Shown here in pieces: positions 22,291-33,710 of a DNA stretch of 64,000 nt (positions are counted from its first letter, which is position 1; every line of letters begins with the position of its first letter). The position numbers and the translations under genes were made by a program. The notes under the pieces were generated by a model. That model had not been told where the DNA came from. It saw nothing but the letters and a program-made list of their open reading frames with translations, and ran no database searches. The stretch comes from Lingula anatina (lineage: Eukaryota > Brachiopoda > Lingulata > Lingulida > Lingulidae), in contig NW_019775534.1 in NCBI RefSeq assembly GCF_001039355.2, forward strand, positions 62,001-126,000, written 5' to 3'.

Positions 22291-24107
22291 AAAATTTGCT
22301 ACCTCCGAGATTGATTAATTGTGAGTGTAGTGGAAAAAAGTAGGAAAAATCATAAGAGATAAAATACAGAGAGACATGATGAGAATTTAATGGAGTGTTG
22401 TACTTTTGTCATGTACTTAATTCAAGAAAAGTAAAACAATGACAATGACAGAAGACGAAAAAAAAAAAAAAACACCAAAGAACTCGAATTAGAAAAATAT
22501 AGACAGTGAAGTTGTTTTTATTCGTTTTTTCAAAAATATGTATTCATTGCAATATTTGAGTTGTAAAGGTAAATATCATACCAAAAGAGGTAAACAAAGT
22601 CCATTTTGTTTATTTATTATATCAGATCACAATGTTAGTCACAAACTAATACTTTTTGATTAAGTTCTCGTGAAAAGAAAATTTGTGGTCAAGTAAATTA
22701 TAAACCCGCATTGCAAATAAACATTTGTGAATTGTGTTCCTTGTGTGCCTTTGTTTTTCGCTTCAAAGGGAATTTTAAATGAAAAACCATGAAGCAATAA
22801 GAAAAAGATAATAAAACAGACAGACGTATTCACCATTGTGAAATTAGCTGCATGTTATGTGCGGAAATTTTCCCCATCTGCTAATTAATTGGTCCAGGGC
22901 TAAGTGTGTTGGACACTCTTTGGACCATATTTCTCAGAGATTATTTATTGCTACCTAATGAGAAAGGATATCCGAGTTATTACAGTGCCCAAAATAATGA
23001 AAATGCTCAGTGAATCTTTGTTGTTATCACTGTCTAACAAGGGAAAATGTGTCCCTTCTTAATGGGATATGAATAGTGGAAACATATTATGGTGTTGATA
23101 CCATAATAAAGATGTGCTAATAAAGAAAAAGAAATTGCTATTCTAAAATAAGATTTTGTTTTTACTGAAGCACGTAGTTGAAATTCACTAACCTGATGAG
23201 AAGAAGGCAGCATATGAATGCCCTAAAATGCTGAAAATTATTCACTTGAAGCCACAACCAAAGAGACAAAAAAATTGGAGGAAAAAAAAAAAACGGAATG
23301 GACCAAAGGTTCTTCACATTAGCTGTCAAATTTGTAACTTAATCCATTGCTCTTTCTTAGCCTGCTCACTACCCTTGCCCACCATGAGCACTTTATAGGA
23401 TTAAGCAAAAAAAAAAAGAAGATAAATGAAGCAAGCGTGGACATTTTAGACAAATCTCCCAGCAGTCGACAATAAGACTGATAAAAAACTCTCATCATAT
23501 GTTGTGGGGCCGGCGACAAAGCTCCTCACAAAGCTTTCAGCCGAGTGCTGTCATCAGACGCTGAGAGGTCACGACCTTGGTGTCACATCTGTGATCCTCT
23601 CAGTAGGGGCGAGATGGCTTGTCACTCACCGGCACGCGCATGTAAATTGATCAATGTAGCTAGAGTATTGTGTTTTTTTTACCCCTTCTTTTTATTTGCG
23701 TGTGGGTGGATTGTATGAAATAACTGGAAAAGTAACCATTATAGAGCCCAATTCTCATTGTAATTAATTGATTGAATTTTTTATTGATTGAATAATTTGT
23801 CACCACTGAATTCTTATCCAATTAATTAACATTAGCCATATTTCTAAACTAGCCTGAAAAGTTTTCCAAAATAGTCCAAAATTTTGAGTTACAGGTTGCT
23901 AACTAAATCCCCTTTACACTAGACGGCGGCCTTTCTGCGACCATGAAACTGGCATCGCTGTGGTCGTAAAAAGGAAGCACAAGCATCGCTTTGGTTGCAA
24001 AATAAATGCTCAATGATCGAAAAAGAGAGAAAAGAAGGAAATTGTTACAGGAAAAAATGTTTGTTCAAAAAGATTTGGCTGGCGAAAATAATCACTTCAG
24101 AAATTGC

Positions 24108-24109
<2 letters not shown>
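22291..24109. other. Unique DNA, nothing recognised
   Basis: The parts at 22855-22980 and 23500-23640 have few homopolymers. No open frame or repeat is supported. Confidence 0.45.

Positions 24110-24137
<28 letters not shown>
24110..24137. repeat. (ATA)n trinucleotide repeat
   Basis: About 9 uninterrupted units. Confidence 0.9.
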
Positions 24138-24138
<1 letters not shown>

Positions 24139-26459
24139 TAATTACCAATGATAGACATTTTGATGATAATTAAATAAAGGATTGTCCTTAGAAAGATTAG
24201 ATGCCATTATATTGATACCCTTTTAGGAAAGTTAAGAATCATTAGTAATAATTTTGCTGGTTGCCAAAGCACTTACAAAATTACCAAGTTGTTAATACTG
24301 TGTGGCAGAAATGAATACCTGTTAATTTTTTGTTAAGGGCTTCCTATCCTCTTTTGCAGACAATTTGCAAATCACAGGCTATTTATATGACCAAGTTGGA
24401 TTGATATTATACAAAAGAGTCAGTGTATGTGCACTTCATTCAAGTTTTAGCCAATGGAAAATTTGTCTAAGATAGGGCAGATACTGGGATGGGATTTTTC
24501 CGACTTCTTGGGAGCCAAAGTGTCTTATCCCCGTGAGTAAGGCTGTCAACATTGAATTTGTTTGACATCATATGAGACCAGGAAACGTGGAATCTACTTG
24601 AGGTGGATTAACTTTTCAGCACTCAGAGTCAACTCTATGCACCAGGAATGTCAGGTTTGAAAATTATGTAAAAATAACTCTTTGAACATGGTGAATACGC
24701 ACTGTTGTGCAAAAGTCTATACATGTACATTAATAACTCAGTCTTTTCAGTTAGGAAAAACTAACAATTTTTTAACATGTATAATTTTAAAATGATTGAA
24801 AAGATATATTTGTGTAGCATTTGTGGTGCCTTTTCTGTATACAATAGAACTAAAAGGTAGCCTGTTCATCAGTTTTGTTGCTATCACTCAAAGGGAATGT
24901 TCTAACTGTAAGAATTTACAACTAAAAAATACAATATCTATAAAATGTATGGCCATCATAATATAGGGGCCCTGACTCATCAGCATTTTGCATATTTCTT
25001 TAATATATCCTTCAGTGAATGATTAAAATCACTGGATCATACTTTTATGGCAAAAGGAAAAGAAGAATTTTGAGCTACATGGTAACAAATACTAACAGAC
25101 ATTTTTGAGTGTGTTATTCCTGGCAAGACAAGGGACAGAAAAGGGGATTTTAATCCATGAAAATGAATTTCTTTTTTGCCAGATATACTGCATTTAAAAT
25201 AAGATTAAAACTTAAAGTTGAAAGCAAATGCAGAAAATTTTTGAATTGGCAAAGACTAATGTAGAAAGTGTATACTTAACAATGCAGAAAATCAGATATC
25301 TACCTAAAAGAAGTTGGAATGGTCATCCATATTTTTTCTTTTAGATAGACCCTTAATTTTAAAAGCAAACCAGTTTGTTCTCTTGTGAAGTATTTGATAT
25401 TTTACAGTACCAATAACACAGAGGCCTCCAAAGAGTACTTAAGACCTGATTAATAATAATAATAATAATTTTAAAAAATATGTCTGTTGTTAAAAAGTTT
25501 GTCGGCATAGCTCCTGTTGGTAATTGGCATGATTTCAAAACTTGGGTGTTTGCAATCAAATATATAAAATAAAATCTATATACCTGCAGATGCCTCTAAT
25601 GATTGGTTGTAGAAGTGACAAAAGCCATATAATTCTAGGATGAAAATTACACTGGTATTGTTTTAGGACACTTGTTGAGAACAGCTCACAGTTTCCATGG
25701 TTACTGGAAACCAACATATATCTGTTATCCCTTCTAGTTACATAAGGTTGCATATTGAGATTTTTTATGTGACATGGTTAGTTTGATTCCTGCAGTATTT
25801 CATCTGGGACTAATGATTTTCTAATTCTTGTCTGAAAATGTGGTTTTGTAATCATGGGCAAACTTAATCAGTGGAGTAATTAACAGTATAAAGATACTTA
25901 TTTGAATAAGGAATATCACATACAGGAAACAAAACGACAATTTTGTAAAATAAAGATAAATTAGCTTTTGAAAAAAAAAGGAAAAAAAAACAAAGAGGGG
26001 AAGGAAGTTAGATGAACATAATTTCAAAGCGCTTGCTAACTTTTTGAATTGAATTGAAAATTGTTAGAGAAATAGGAATTATATTATGTTCAACACATTT
26101 TTTTTTTACATATGGCAAATGAATAGCCATAAGATTTAACAATTAATAATCACAATCAAAATTGCAGAGATTTTTTTGTAGTTGTACCCAAGTTGCCCTG
26201 GGACTGGTCTTACAAAGAAACTCAAGACCGAAAATTGGTCAAAACATTGTTTAATTTAATTTGAGACAAACGTGCTAAAGTCAACTAAATAAAGAAGCTA
26301 TTGGCAAAAAACAGCCATTTCTTTCCTTGTAATTATGGGCACTACATTTCTTGACTACTATCTTTGGTTAAAGTAGTCAAAAGTTCATTTTGTTGTAAAA
26401 GTTTGGACCAACTTTCAGTTAAAGGTTCTTTTGTTAAACAGGCCTTGGGGGTCCTGAGG
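24138..26459. other. Unique AT-rich DNA
   Basis: A possible family G scrap lies at about 24488-24545 (GATTTTTCC and GGAGCCAAAGTG). A short ATAATAAT run sits near 25455. Nothing else is supported. Confidence 0.45.
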
Positions 26460-26501
26460 AGGTCAGAGATGTGGTCAGTGTTTTGGTCAGTGTTATGGTC
26501 A
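26460..26501 (+). promoter_or_regulatory. Four RGGTCA-like half-sites at exact 12-bp spacing
   Basis: AGGTCA at 26460 is followed by TGGTCA at 26472, 26484 and 26496. The second to fourth share the longer unit TGGTCAGTGTT. Nuclear receptors bind AGGTCA-type half-sites arranged as direct repeats; a 12-bp period is a six-base spacer. It may equally be a short tandem repeat without function. Confidence 0.4.
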
Positions 26502-26961
26502 GTATAACCTCCAACCTTTGTTACTTGAGAAAAAGCAGGCGATTTTATGTCCCCGAGTATGATGTAACCGCGGTCTTAAAATCTAAGCGGGTTTGAAATA
26601 GGAGTGGGTTTATTACCTCGGTTTATTGGAGAAAGCTAGTTTTGTGTGCACCTGGTATTATCAGTTATCAATGAATCCTCCACAAAAATAGTGCTATATA
26701 CTTATAGATTGCTTGCTCGAACAAGGGGAATGTTGTGACAGTTTGGGGGACAGGGAATAAAGTCCTGGGAGTGCATGTTATAGTGGTGCTTGGTACACTT
26801 AAACAGTGACTGAAGGAGAAGGTTGAGTATAGAAAAGAGTTGGAAAGGTTTGCTTGTTAGGGAGTTTTGTGAAGGGGAGAGGGATGTGAAGGTAAGAAGA
26901 GAGAGATGAATGAGAAAGTTTTATCTTTCTTTTTGCATGTTTTTCCTACATGCTGTATCTT

Positions 26962-26963
<2 letters not shown>

Positions 26964-26994
<31 letters not shown>
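26964..26994. repeat. (GA)n microsatellite
   Basis: About 15 GA units. Confidence 0.93.
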
Positions 26995-26999
<5 letters not shown>

Positions 27000-27170
27000 C
27001 AAGAAGGAGTGTTTTAGATTATTTGTATCGAGTACTGAGTATTCTGAAAAAAGAAAGAGAGATAGAGAAAAAAGAAACTTATGAGCATGTATATTTTTGA
27101 TTCACTCTTTCATTTGTTTTATTTCAAAATGAAGGAGTGGGTGCAAAGTCAGTCATCAAAGGGCTTTTCT

Positions 27171-27655
27171 TAGACCCCATTCCCATAGACATTGAGTGGA
27201 TCGGCCCATCTGCAGAACTCTCGCTGATTGCAATCAGTATTACAGAATGACACCCCCTCCTTGCATCATGTAGAATACAAAAAAGCTGGTGCTAATACAA
27301 ATAGGTTGGGCCACACTACCCGTTTTCAAGGTGTGTGTCAGTACTCATTTCACAGTATCATACCCTGGAACAAATTTTGATGCACTACTTTCCAACCCCG
27401 CTGAGAATCATTACTACCACATCAAGAGCAGTGTCCTTCCGAAACTTCGAAGCGCGTACTGACGCACACCTTGATAACGGGAATTGTGGTCTGATCTGTC
27501 GGTGAATTCAGGACCATTTGGTGCCGAGTCTGGTAGTTGGGTAAGCCTGAACATGAGGCGTGTCATTCACCCAAGCTGATTACACTCAGTGAAAGTCCCC
27601 ACAGAGTTAGATCAATCCACATAGACACTGATGTTGACTATGGGAATGGGGTCTA
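27171..27655. mobile_element. Foldback MITE, family D, 485 bp
   Basis: TAGACCCCATTCCCATAG at the left end is exactly inverted as CTATGGGAATGGGGTCTA at the right end (27638-27655). The arms diverge inward but keep paired pieces such as ATCGGCCC/GATTGATC and AATGACACCCC/GGCGTGTCATT. A second palindrome lies within it: 27308-27346 (GGCCACACTACCCGTTTTCA) pairs with 27454-27492 (TGATAACGGGAATTGTGGTC), both adjoining CAAGGTGTG/CACACCTTG. It is non-coding. Confidence 0.85.
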
Positions 27656-27873
27656 AGACTCCGTTCACATGAAAAATCTATTTTCTAAAAATCTATTTTC
27701 TATTCGCGGTATCTTGTGATCACTCCGAGCGCAGACGAGCATTAATTACAGCTTTGGAAGTAACTGGCTCGCGCTACGCCGCGGGGTATTCAGGGCACAG
27801 ACCATGATCACAAGATACCGCGAATAGAAAATAGATTTTTAGAAAATAGATTTTGCATGTGAACGGTCCCTTA
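27654..27873. mobile_element. Foldback MITE, family E, ~220 bp
   Basis: Arms 27661-27722 and 27805-27867 are almost perfect complements over about 60 bp, starting CCGTTCACATG and passing through CTATTCGCGGTATCTTGTGA. The loop is GC-rich (CTCGCGCTACGCCGCGGGG). The left end CTAAGACTCCGTTCACAT and right end ATGTGAACGGTCCCTTATA carry the signature shared with families A, C and D. It begins on the last bases of family D. Confidence 0.9.
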
Positions 27874-27996
27874 TATTACATCATGATAAAATAGGGAAAA
27901 TACAAGAAAATCATCTCATTAACTCATTAAATCAATAACTCAAAAGATGTTCATCTTACATAGATTTTCCAAAATTTTTTCTCTTTTTTATTGCAG

Positions 27997-28047
27997 TCCA
28001 AGAAGCTGAGCAAAAGCCAGTAATATTACTTCACATCCTCTATTTTG
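27997..28047 (+). other. Candidate 51-bp exon
   Basis: A pyrimidine tract (27977-27993) leads into TTGCAG|TCC at 27996/27997, and TATTTTG|GTAAGT follows at 28047/28048. The 51 bp between stay open in one frame, reading QEAEQKPVILLHILYF with split codons at both ends (two bases in front, one behind), so it could be skipped or included without changing phase. Both splice sites are near consensus, which is uncommon here. The peptide matches nothing I know and no neighbouring exon is visible, so chance remains likely. Confidence 0.25.
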
Positions 28048-29576
28048 GTAAGTAAAAATGAACAAAAGGAGGGGGGGGACTTCGATACAGGCAACAGTTG
28101 GCAAATTGCTTGTTACAAGAACAAAAGAAGTGTGTTCAGCAACATACAGCAACTAAATTTCTCCTTGTGTGAATTTTGTTTGATATTTTGACATCCTTTA
28201 AAGTGTTTTTAGTTTCCAAAGTGTCTCTTCTACACATGCCACAAAGAATATATTATTTTAGTTGGTTTTTCCATAGCATAATTATTTTATTTCAGGTAGA
28301 GGAGACAAATGTCAAAACTTTTCATAGTTCTTGATCAAATATGTTGAAAAAAAAAATGCATGGATTTTATGTTTGGGATAATAGTCTGTGTTCTAATTCT
28401 TCCGTCCAGATGCCATAGTATCCCGACTCCATTCTTGTAGTTGCTATGAAAAATTGACTCTGTGCCAAAAGGTTTACATGATTTTTAAATATAGGAACAT
28501 GAAATAGGAAATGGTTGTGTGTAACATTTCTATAAATTAGCATCTGCCTTTTTAATAAGGACAAAATTAACATGTTTGGACATTATATGCATACTTAATT
28601 ACGAAAAAAAGTTTTTATTGAGGATATTGACAAAGACAAAAATCCTCTTGGTCTCACTGATACAACCAGATAGGATTCACAACAGGGGTATGAAATATTT
28701 GTTATCGAGTTAGGATTAGACTGTCTTGGGGATTAGCCTCCTGGTGGAACAGTCAGCCTAACAGCTTTAGTCGCAGAAACACATAGAAAATTGTCAGAAT
28801 ATCCGACAAAAATCTTTTGGCCAGACAACTTTGCACCCAGGCTGATTGCAAAGACCAAATTGTTTCGATATCTGTTGCCCCGTCATTATTATCCATTTCT
28901 GGCTCTCTTTAGCTTTTAAGTTGTCTGCCTCAAACATGGATGCATATTAATCTTCCAATTCCCATAATGCTTTGTTGATCTTTATCCATGTTTGGTACTC
29001 AGTTAATTACGAAACGGCCTTTGGAGTGGATATTGGTGTTTAGAACCAGAAATGTTTCCATGATAGCTTTGAATTAGGAACATTACAAGGTGCAAAAACA
29101 GTTAACAAGGGGCATGTCTAGTGGGATTAAAAGGGCATGGCCCTCAAGTTTTTATCACATTAATTAGTGCCTTGCTAATTTTGTTAATAGCCTCCTGGGG
29201 GGACAACAAAACTGCTCCGACACCTCTTTTGCTTTCCGAACGCGAGCTCAGCTTTCCAAAGAAGCCAGGTCTTGAATAACTGTCTGCTTTAATTGTGTTT
29301 TTGTAATTTGCTCTGGTGTGGGGTGGATTGTTCTGTATGCTTTGTGATTTTCTAAGAAGACCTTCGGGGAATTTTGTAGGGAATTTATGGTACCTATGAG
29401 CCTTCTCATTCATTCCCCCTTTGCTTTTGAGGTGTGTCTTGCTTAGGGATTTTTGTGAAAAAAAAAGTATCGGAATTACTTGATATAGGGGTTCAGTGAA
29501 TGGAGTTCTTTGTCAGGACACACTTAGTGGTAAAATGAGCTTACTTCTTTTAAGGTATAGTAGCTGTATTATCATC
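28048..29576. other. Unique DNA with low repeat content
   Basis: The part at about 28700-29420 is of higher complexity than average for the window. No open frame of note. It is a reasonable place to look for conserved non-coding sequence; the sequence itself cannot show conservation. Confidence 0.35.
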
Positions 29577-29801
29577 TTTGCCAAGGAGGTGATATTTTTT
29601 GTTTCGTTAGTTTGTTATTTTGTCCATTTGTGAGTAACATTTTGCAAAAGGTTATGGACGGATTTTGATAAAATTTTCAGGATGAGTCAGAAATGAGCTT
29701 ACTTTAAAGTGATAATATTTTGGAGATAATTCTTTAATTAATTAATTGATCAGTTAATGGTTAATTATTTGTCTTGGCAGGGGTCTGCATTCTCTGAATC
29801 C
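29577..29801 (+). repeat. Dispersed repeat of marine-invertebrate type, copy 1
   Basis: TTTGCCAAGGAGGTGATATT leads into a GTTTGT-rich stretch, then GTTATGGACGGATTTTGATA, then CAGGATGAGTCAGAAATGAG, ending GGCAGGGGTCTGCATTCTCT. This ordered set of phrases (GCCAAGGAGGT, TGGACGGATTTTGA, TTCAGGATG, GGTCTGC-CTCTGA) is one I recognise from dispersed repeats in many marine animals. The class (SINE or MITE) is uncertain. The copy at 58399-58570 is inverted relative to it. Confidence 0.75.
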
Positions 29802-30906
29802 TAGTTGTGTATTAAGAGGTGTTTCACTTATACATCATATTTGAGTATTTTAAAATATATATTTTGCCTTTAAGATCAATATCAATTGTACAGGTTATGT
29901 GCAGAACATTTTATACAAATGTTATTTCAATATGTTTTAATTTAGGTTTATTTAGTTAAGCCGAAGTCACTGTAAAGTATATTGAAACTGTAGAAGGGTA
30001 AAAAAACTGAGTAAAAACATTGCTGCTATTTAAAACTGTTGCTCTGTAAAAAAAAAAAGATGTTAGAGAAGTGAATATTACTGTATGAATATTGCTAGCT
30101 GTTTTCATTATATTTTCATTATCCAGATATGAATTTTGTTTTTTGGTGTAAATAAGAAATCCAATTATTTTTGTTGCCAGTTTTACCCTATGAGAGTCTC
30201 CCATTCCCCACAAAGCCATTTTTCCCCTACTTGTTTTCTTTTTTAATTTTCTCTTTCTATACTTTCTATTGCTTGCCTACTCATTTTCTGCCTTCCTCTG
30301 GTTTCTTACAACCCAAAATCTCATCTAATTATCTGGGGTTCTGACTTAGAACTGCTTTGAACCCAACCAATGGTACTCCAGAAACCATCTCAATAACTTA
30401 AAACTTTTCTCACCTTTGTCAACCATTCAGTAAATAAGTCATTGATGATAGTGGTTTGACAGAATAAGAAGTTGTCCTGTTTTACTGCTGTCCCATCCAG
30501 CAGCATTAAAATTTCAGCACTTTGTGGCAATAGAAGAAATTAACCTTCTCAAGACTGGTCACGACCCTTATTATGGCCTGGTCAGCTTGCAAATTATATT
30601 ACACCATTTCTTCTAACTGATCGCTAATTTTATGAAAAATACAAAAGATGCACGCATAGAATGCTGTTGCCTTGATCGTTTACGTGACTCAGAGAATGAT
30701 CATTGTATGCAGTCTTATTTGTTATGGACATGTGAAAGAGTCCGTGTGAGTTGTTCCACTGGATGTTAGCGAGTTTGCAATTTGGGAAATTGGTGTGGAG
30801 GAATAGTTAAGGCTTATGTAATGTGTTGAAACAAGCCAGCATCCATATTGTTTGACTGACATATGTATGTATTTCATGGAATATTTGTGTGTGAAGATGT
30901 GTGTGT

Positions 30907-30907
<1 letters not shown>
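29802..30907. other. Unique DNA, nothing recognised
   Basis: No credible gene or repeat. Confidence 0.45.

Positions 30908-30946
<39 letters not shown>
30908..30946. repeat. (GA)n microsatellite
   Basis: About 19 GA units after GTGTGTGTTA. Confidence 0.93.
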
Positions 30947-30948
<2 letters not shown>

Positions 30949-33449
30949 ATTAACACATATATAAAATAGTTTTTAGTTTTGAAACAGTTACTTATTTTGA
31001 CATACTTTTACATCACTCAAAAATAAATCTTCAAAATGACAATCATTAGAAAATCATGAAAATGATGTCCATATTGGCCTCGGTAATCAGGGCCCTGCAA
31101 TTTATTCCTCAATCAATAAAATAAAATCCTATTCTTATTAACTGTGAAAAGAATTTAGTTAATTAGGCAACGTGTTAATGCCTGTTATGACTTCAAATTA
31201 TGTCACAATCTTTTCCCTTATTATCCTCCATATAAACCACAACTCCATTTAACAAAATATTTCAATAAAGCCTCCAAAAGGGCCTTTAGTGTTGATCATC
31301 ATCAAAATAAATTTCTTTCAATCAATGTGACTCACAATTACAAAAGCATGATAACTATATTTCATCACAAGTAATAAAAGTAGGGGTCGTCAAAGCAGCT
31401 AAATGTTTGTCCAACAATTAAATTCTCTACATTTGTTGATTTTTTTTTTCTAACATAATTGTATTTGAGTTGTTTATTCACATATATGAATTGTTAATTA
31501 TTTACATAAATGCCTTCAAACTTTGCAAGGATTAGCTCCCAACATGCTGTTGACGCGCCATTATCAGTATAATTTTTTACTTTTTATCAGTAAACTTTAA
31601 ATTTTACACTCGTCATTTGTTTACTTGCTATATGATTTTCTTTAATACTAGTAGTTATGATGAAGAACACTTTTTTTTTGACAATTCAATGATGAGAACT
31701 TGGAGAGAAGTAAGGCAGATAAGAAATTCACATTTTACTACACCAGGAATCAGATGAAGTCTCCTACCCATGAAAAAGTTTTTATATATATTTGGGGGGG
31801 GGGGGGTAAATTTCATGGGGAGAGGGAGGGGGAACTTTATTAACATTAGGTCCCTGATGGTTTTGATAGTAAATAATGCCATATATACCTACAATCACCT
31901 ATATACCACCTTGCCACAGTTTATAAAATTAAGTGTTTTATATCTGGTCCATTGAATATCAATGGTTATGTGCCCATTGCCTCTTTCCCTTCAGTATCCC
32001 CCCAGAAAGAAAATTGAACACTTTTTCTTTTCTCATTGAATTCAAGGAAAAATCCATCCAATTCTGTGGTGGGAAAAGCCGACATGAATAATTTAGCTGA
32101 GGTTGTTGCATAACTAGGCTAGGTTTTAGAAGTGCATTTTCTAAATGGCTCCTATTGATTGCGTGGCGGTTATCAATATCTCTTGGTGAGACCCTTTTCT
32201 TCTGACCAACGGTTGAAAAAATGCACTCAGGGCACTAGGTGCGCTGGTCAGTTTTGTTTGACCATCGTCCTGTGGGGAGGTCGGTTCTCTGTGAAGATGA
32301 ATTAATTGATGATAGTTTTTAATTGATGAATGATATTTTGTGTAGATTTAATAGGTAGGTAGATATTCAGTATTTCAAATTTGAAAAGGGGGAAACAGTC
32401 TGAGAGAATAAAGGCAGGAAATATGATTTCATACCTCACTTGTTTTTTATGTTTGTTTATTTGTTTTTTTTAATAGTAAAATTGATGAAGAAGAAAATCA
32501 AGTATATTCCTAGGAATTTTAACGTAGTCACTTTCTCTTTCTCTGTATCTTCTTGTACAGATTTCTGACAAAAATACATTTGCTTTTAAGTGAAAATGAT
32601 AGGTGATGATTAGTTAAAGAAGAAAAATACAATAAGCATGGAAATGAACACTGATAATTAGAGCAATAGTCACAAGTTTTGGTTAAAATCACAATTACAC
32701 AAGTACATATTGAAAATTAAAAAAAAAACACAACTCTTCTTATAAGTCACTGGCCAACAGTTAACTGATTGACATTTTCATTTTTTTGAAAGTTGGAATT
32801 CTAATCAAATGTCAGATTTTTCATTTTAGGCTTATCAAAAGGAAATCACACTGGCAACTCCATGGAAACCAATAAATACTTGTAATTAGTTTTTAAAAAT
32901 TAAGAGTTTTTCATAGTGGATATAAGGACTTGCTTCCCTGCATATTAGAACACTTCCAGGTACTGAGAGGTGCTCGGTAGATGTCAGACATCAGCCCACA
33001 TTCTTCCTGTAAAGGTTAACACACTGCCTTCATGAAACTTGCAATCCGATTGGTTCTTAGTTCTTTTGCAAGGACTGTCAGCAAATTGGCGTTTTTCTCA
33101 TACAGTGTTTTCAGCAGTAAGGAGTATTGTGATTCTCTTCTCTTAGAATACGTGGGCTGTGATGTGCCTGACGTATTAGAAGCAGGCGCTGCTGCTACCC
33201 ACAGCCCTCATATAAATGAACACTGCACAGAAGAGAGATCATCAGTGATCGAGAGAGAAAAAGAAGAAACAGTGTCATTTCAGTTGCTATAATTACAGTT
33301 GTAACTTTTTTGACCAGTTTAGATAAAAGGGAGAAAAAAGACAGTGGACAGTTGTTTCATTTTAGCCAGTGGTTCTTTTTAGACTTAATATCGGGCAGAA
33401 GTGGACTCTCACTTTTTGACTGAACACATTGTTGCAAGTTCACCGCCTG
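30947..33449. other. Unique DNA with a poly(G) run at 31794-31806
   Basis: A 13-base G run lies at 31794-31806. An ATG-initiated 86-codon frame at 33032-33292 has a hydrophobic N-terminal third but no known domain and a poor initiation context (T at -3). Otherwise empty by eye. Confidence 0.4.
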
Positions 33450-33710
33450 CTGTACTAGGTAGCCAGTGGTCAGTTTGAGGACTGGTCACTTGTTGGTTTG
33501 AATGATAATTGTCCTGTACAAGAGCACCTGTTGGGAGAACACTTGTCTCTGAGAACGGACCATCCGACTGGTCTGTGAGTGGACAGTTGCTTATTGGGCT
33601 GATAATTACTGACCATTGACGTCGTCCTGGGACTGAGGAAATAGAGAGGGCACCTGTAGTGATCTACCAGTGGTCAACCCTGTTATTAAGTGACCGGTGT
33701 TCTGTGTTCG
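33450..33710. promoter_or_regulatory. GGTCA/TGACC-rich block 1
   Basis: CAGTGGTCA or close variants occur at about 33464 (GCCAGTGGTCAG), 33482 (ACTGGTCAC), 33560 (GACCATCC), 33610 (TGACCATTG), 33668 (CCAGTGGTCAA) and 33690 (TGACCGG). The block is GC-elevated. Whether it is a binding-site cluster or a decayed repeat built on CAGTGGTCA cannot be told from one copy. Confidence 0.3.

Noticed and set aside
21894-22292. 132-codon open frame, the longest outside the LINE
   Set aside because: It opens with TTG, shows no domain or signal I recognise, and a different ATG frame overlaps it; consistent with a chance open frame in a slightly GC-richer block.
33032-33292. 86-codon ATG frame with a hydrophobic start that could mimic a signal peptide
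   Set aside because: Poor initiation context (T at -3), no cleavage-site pattern I trust and no known domain.
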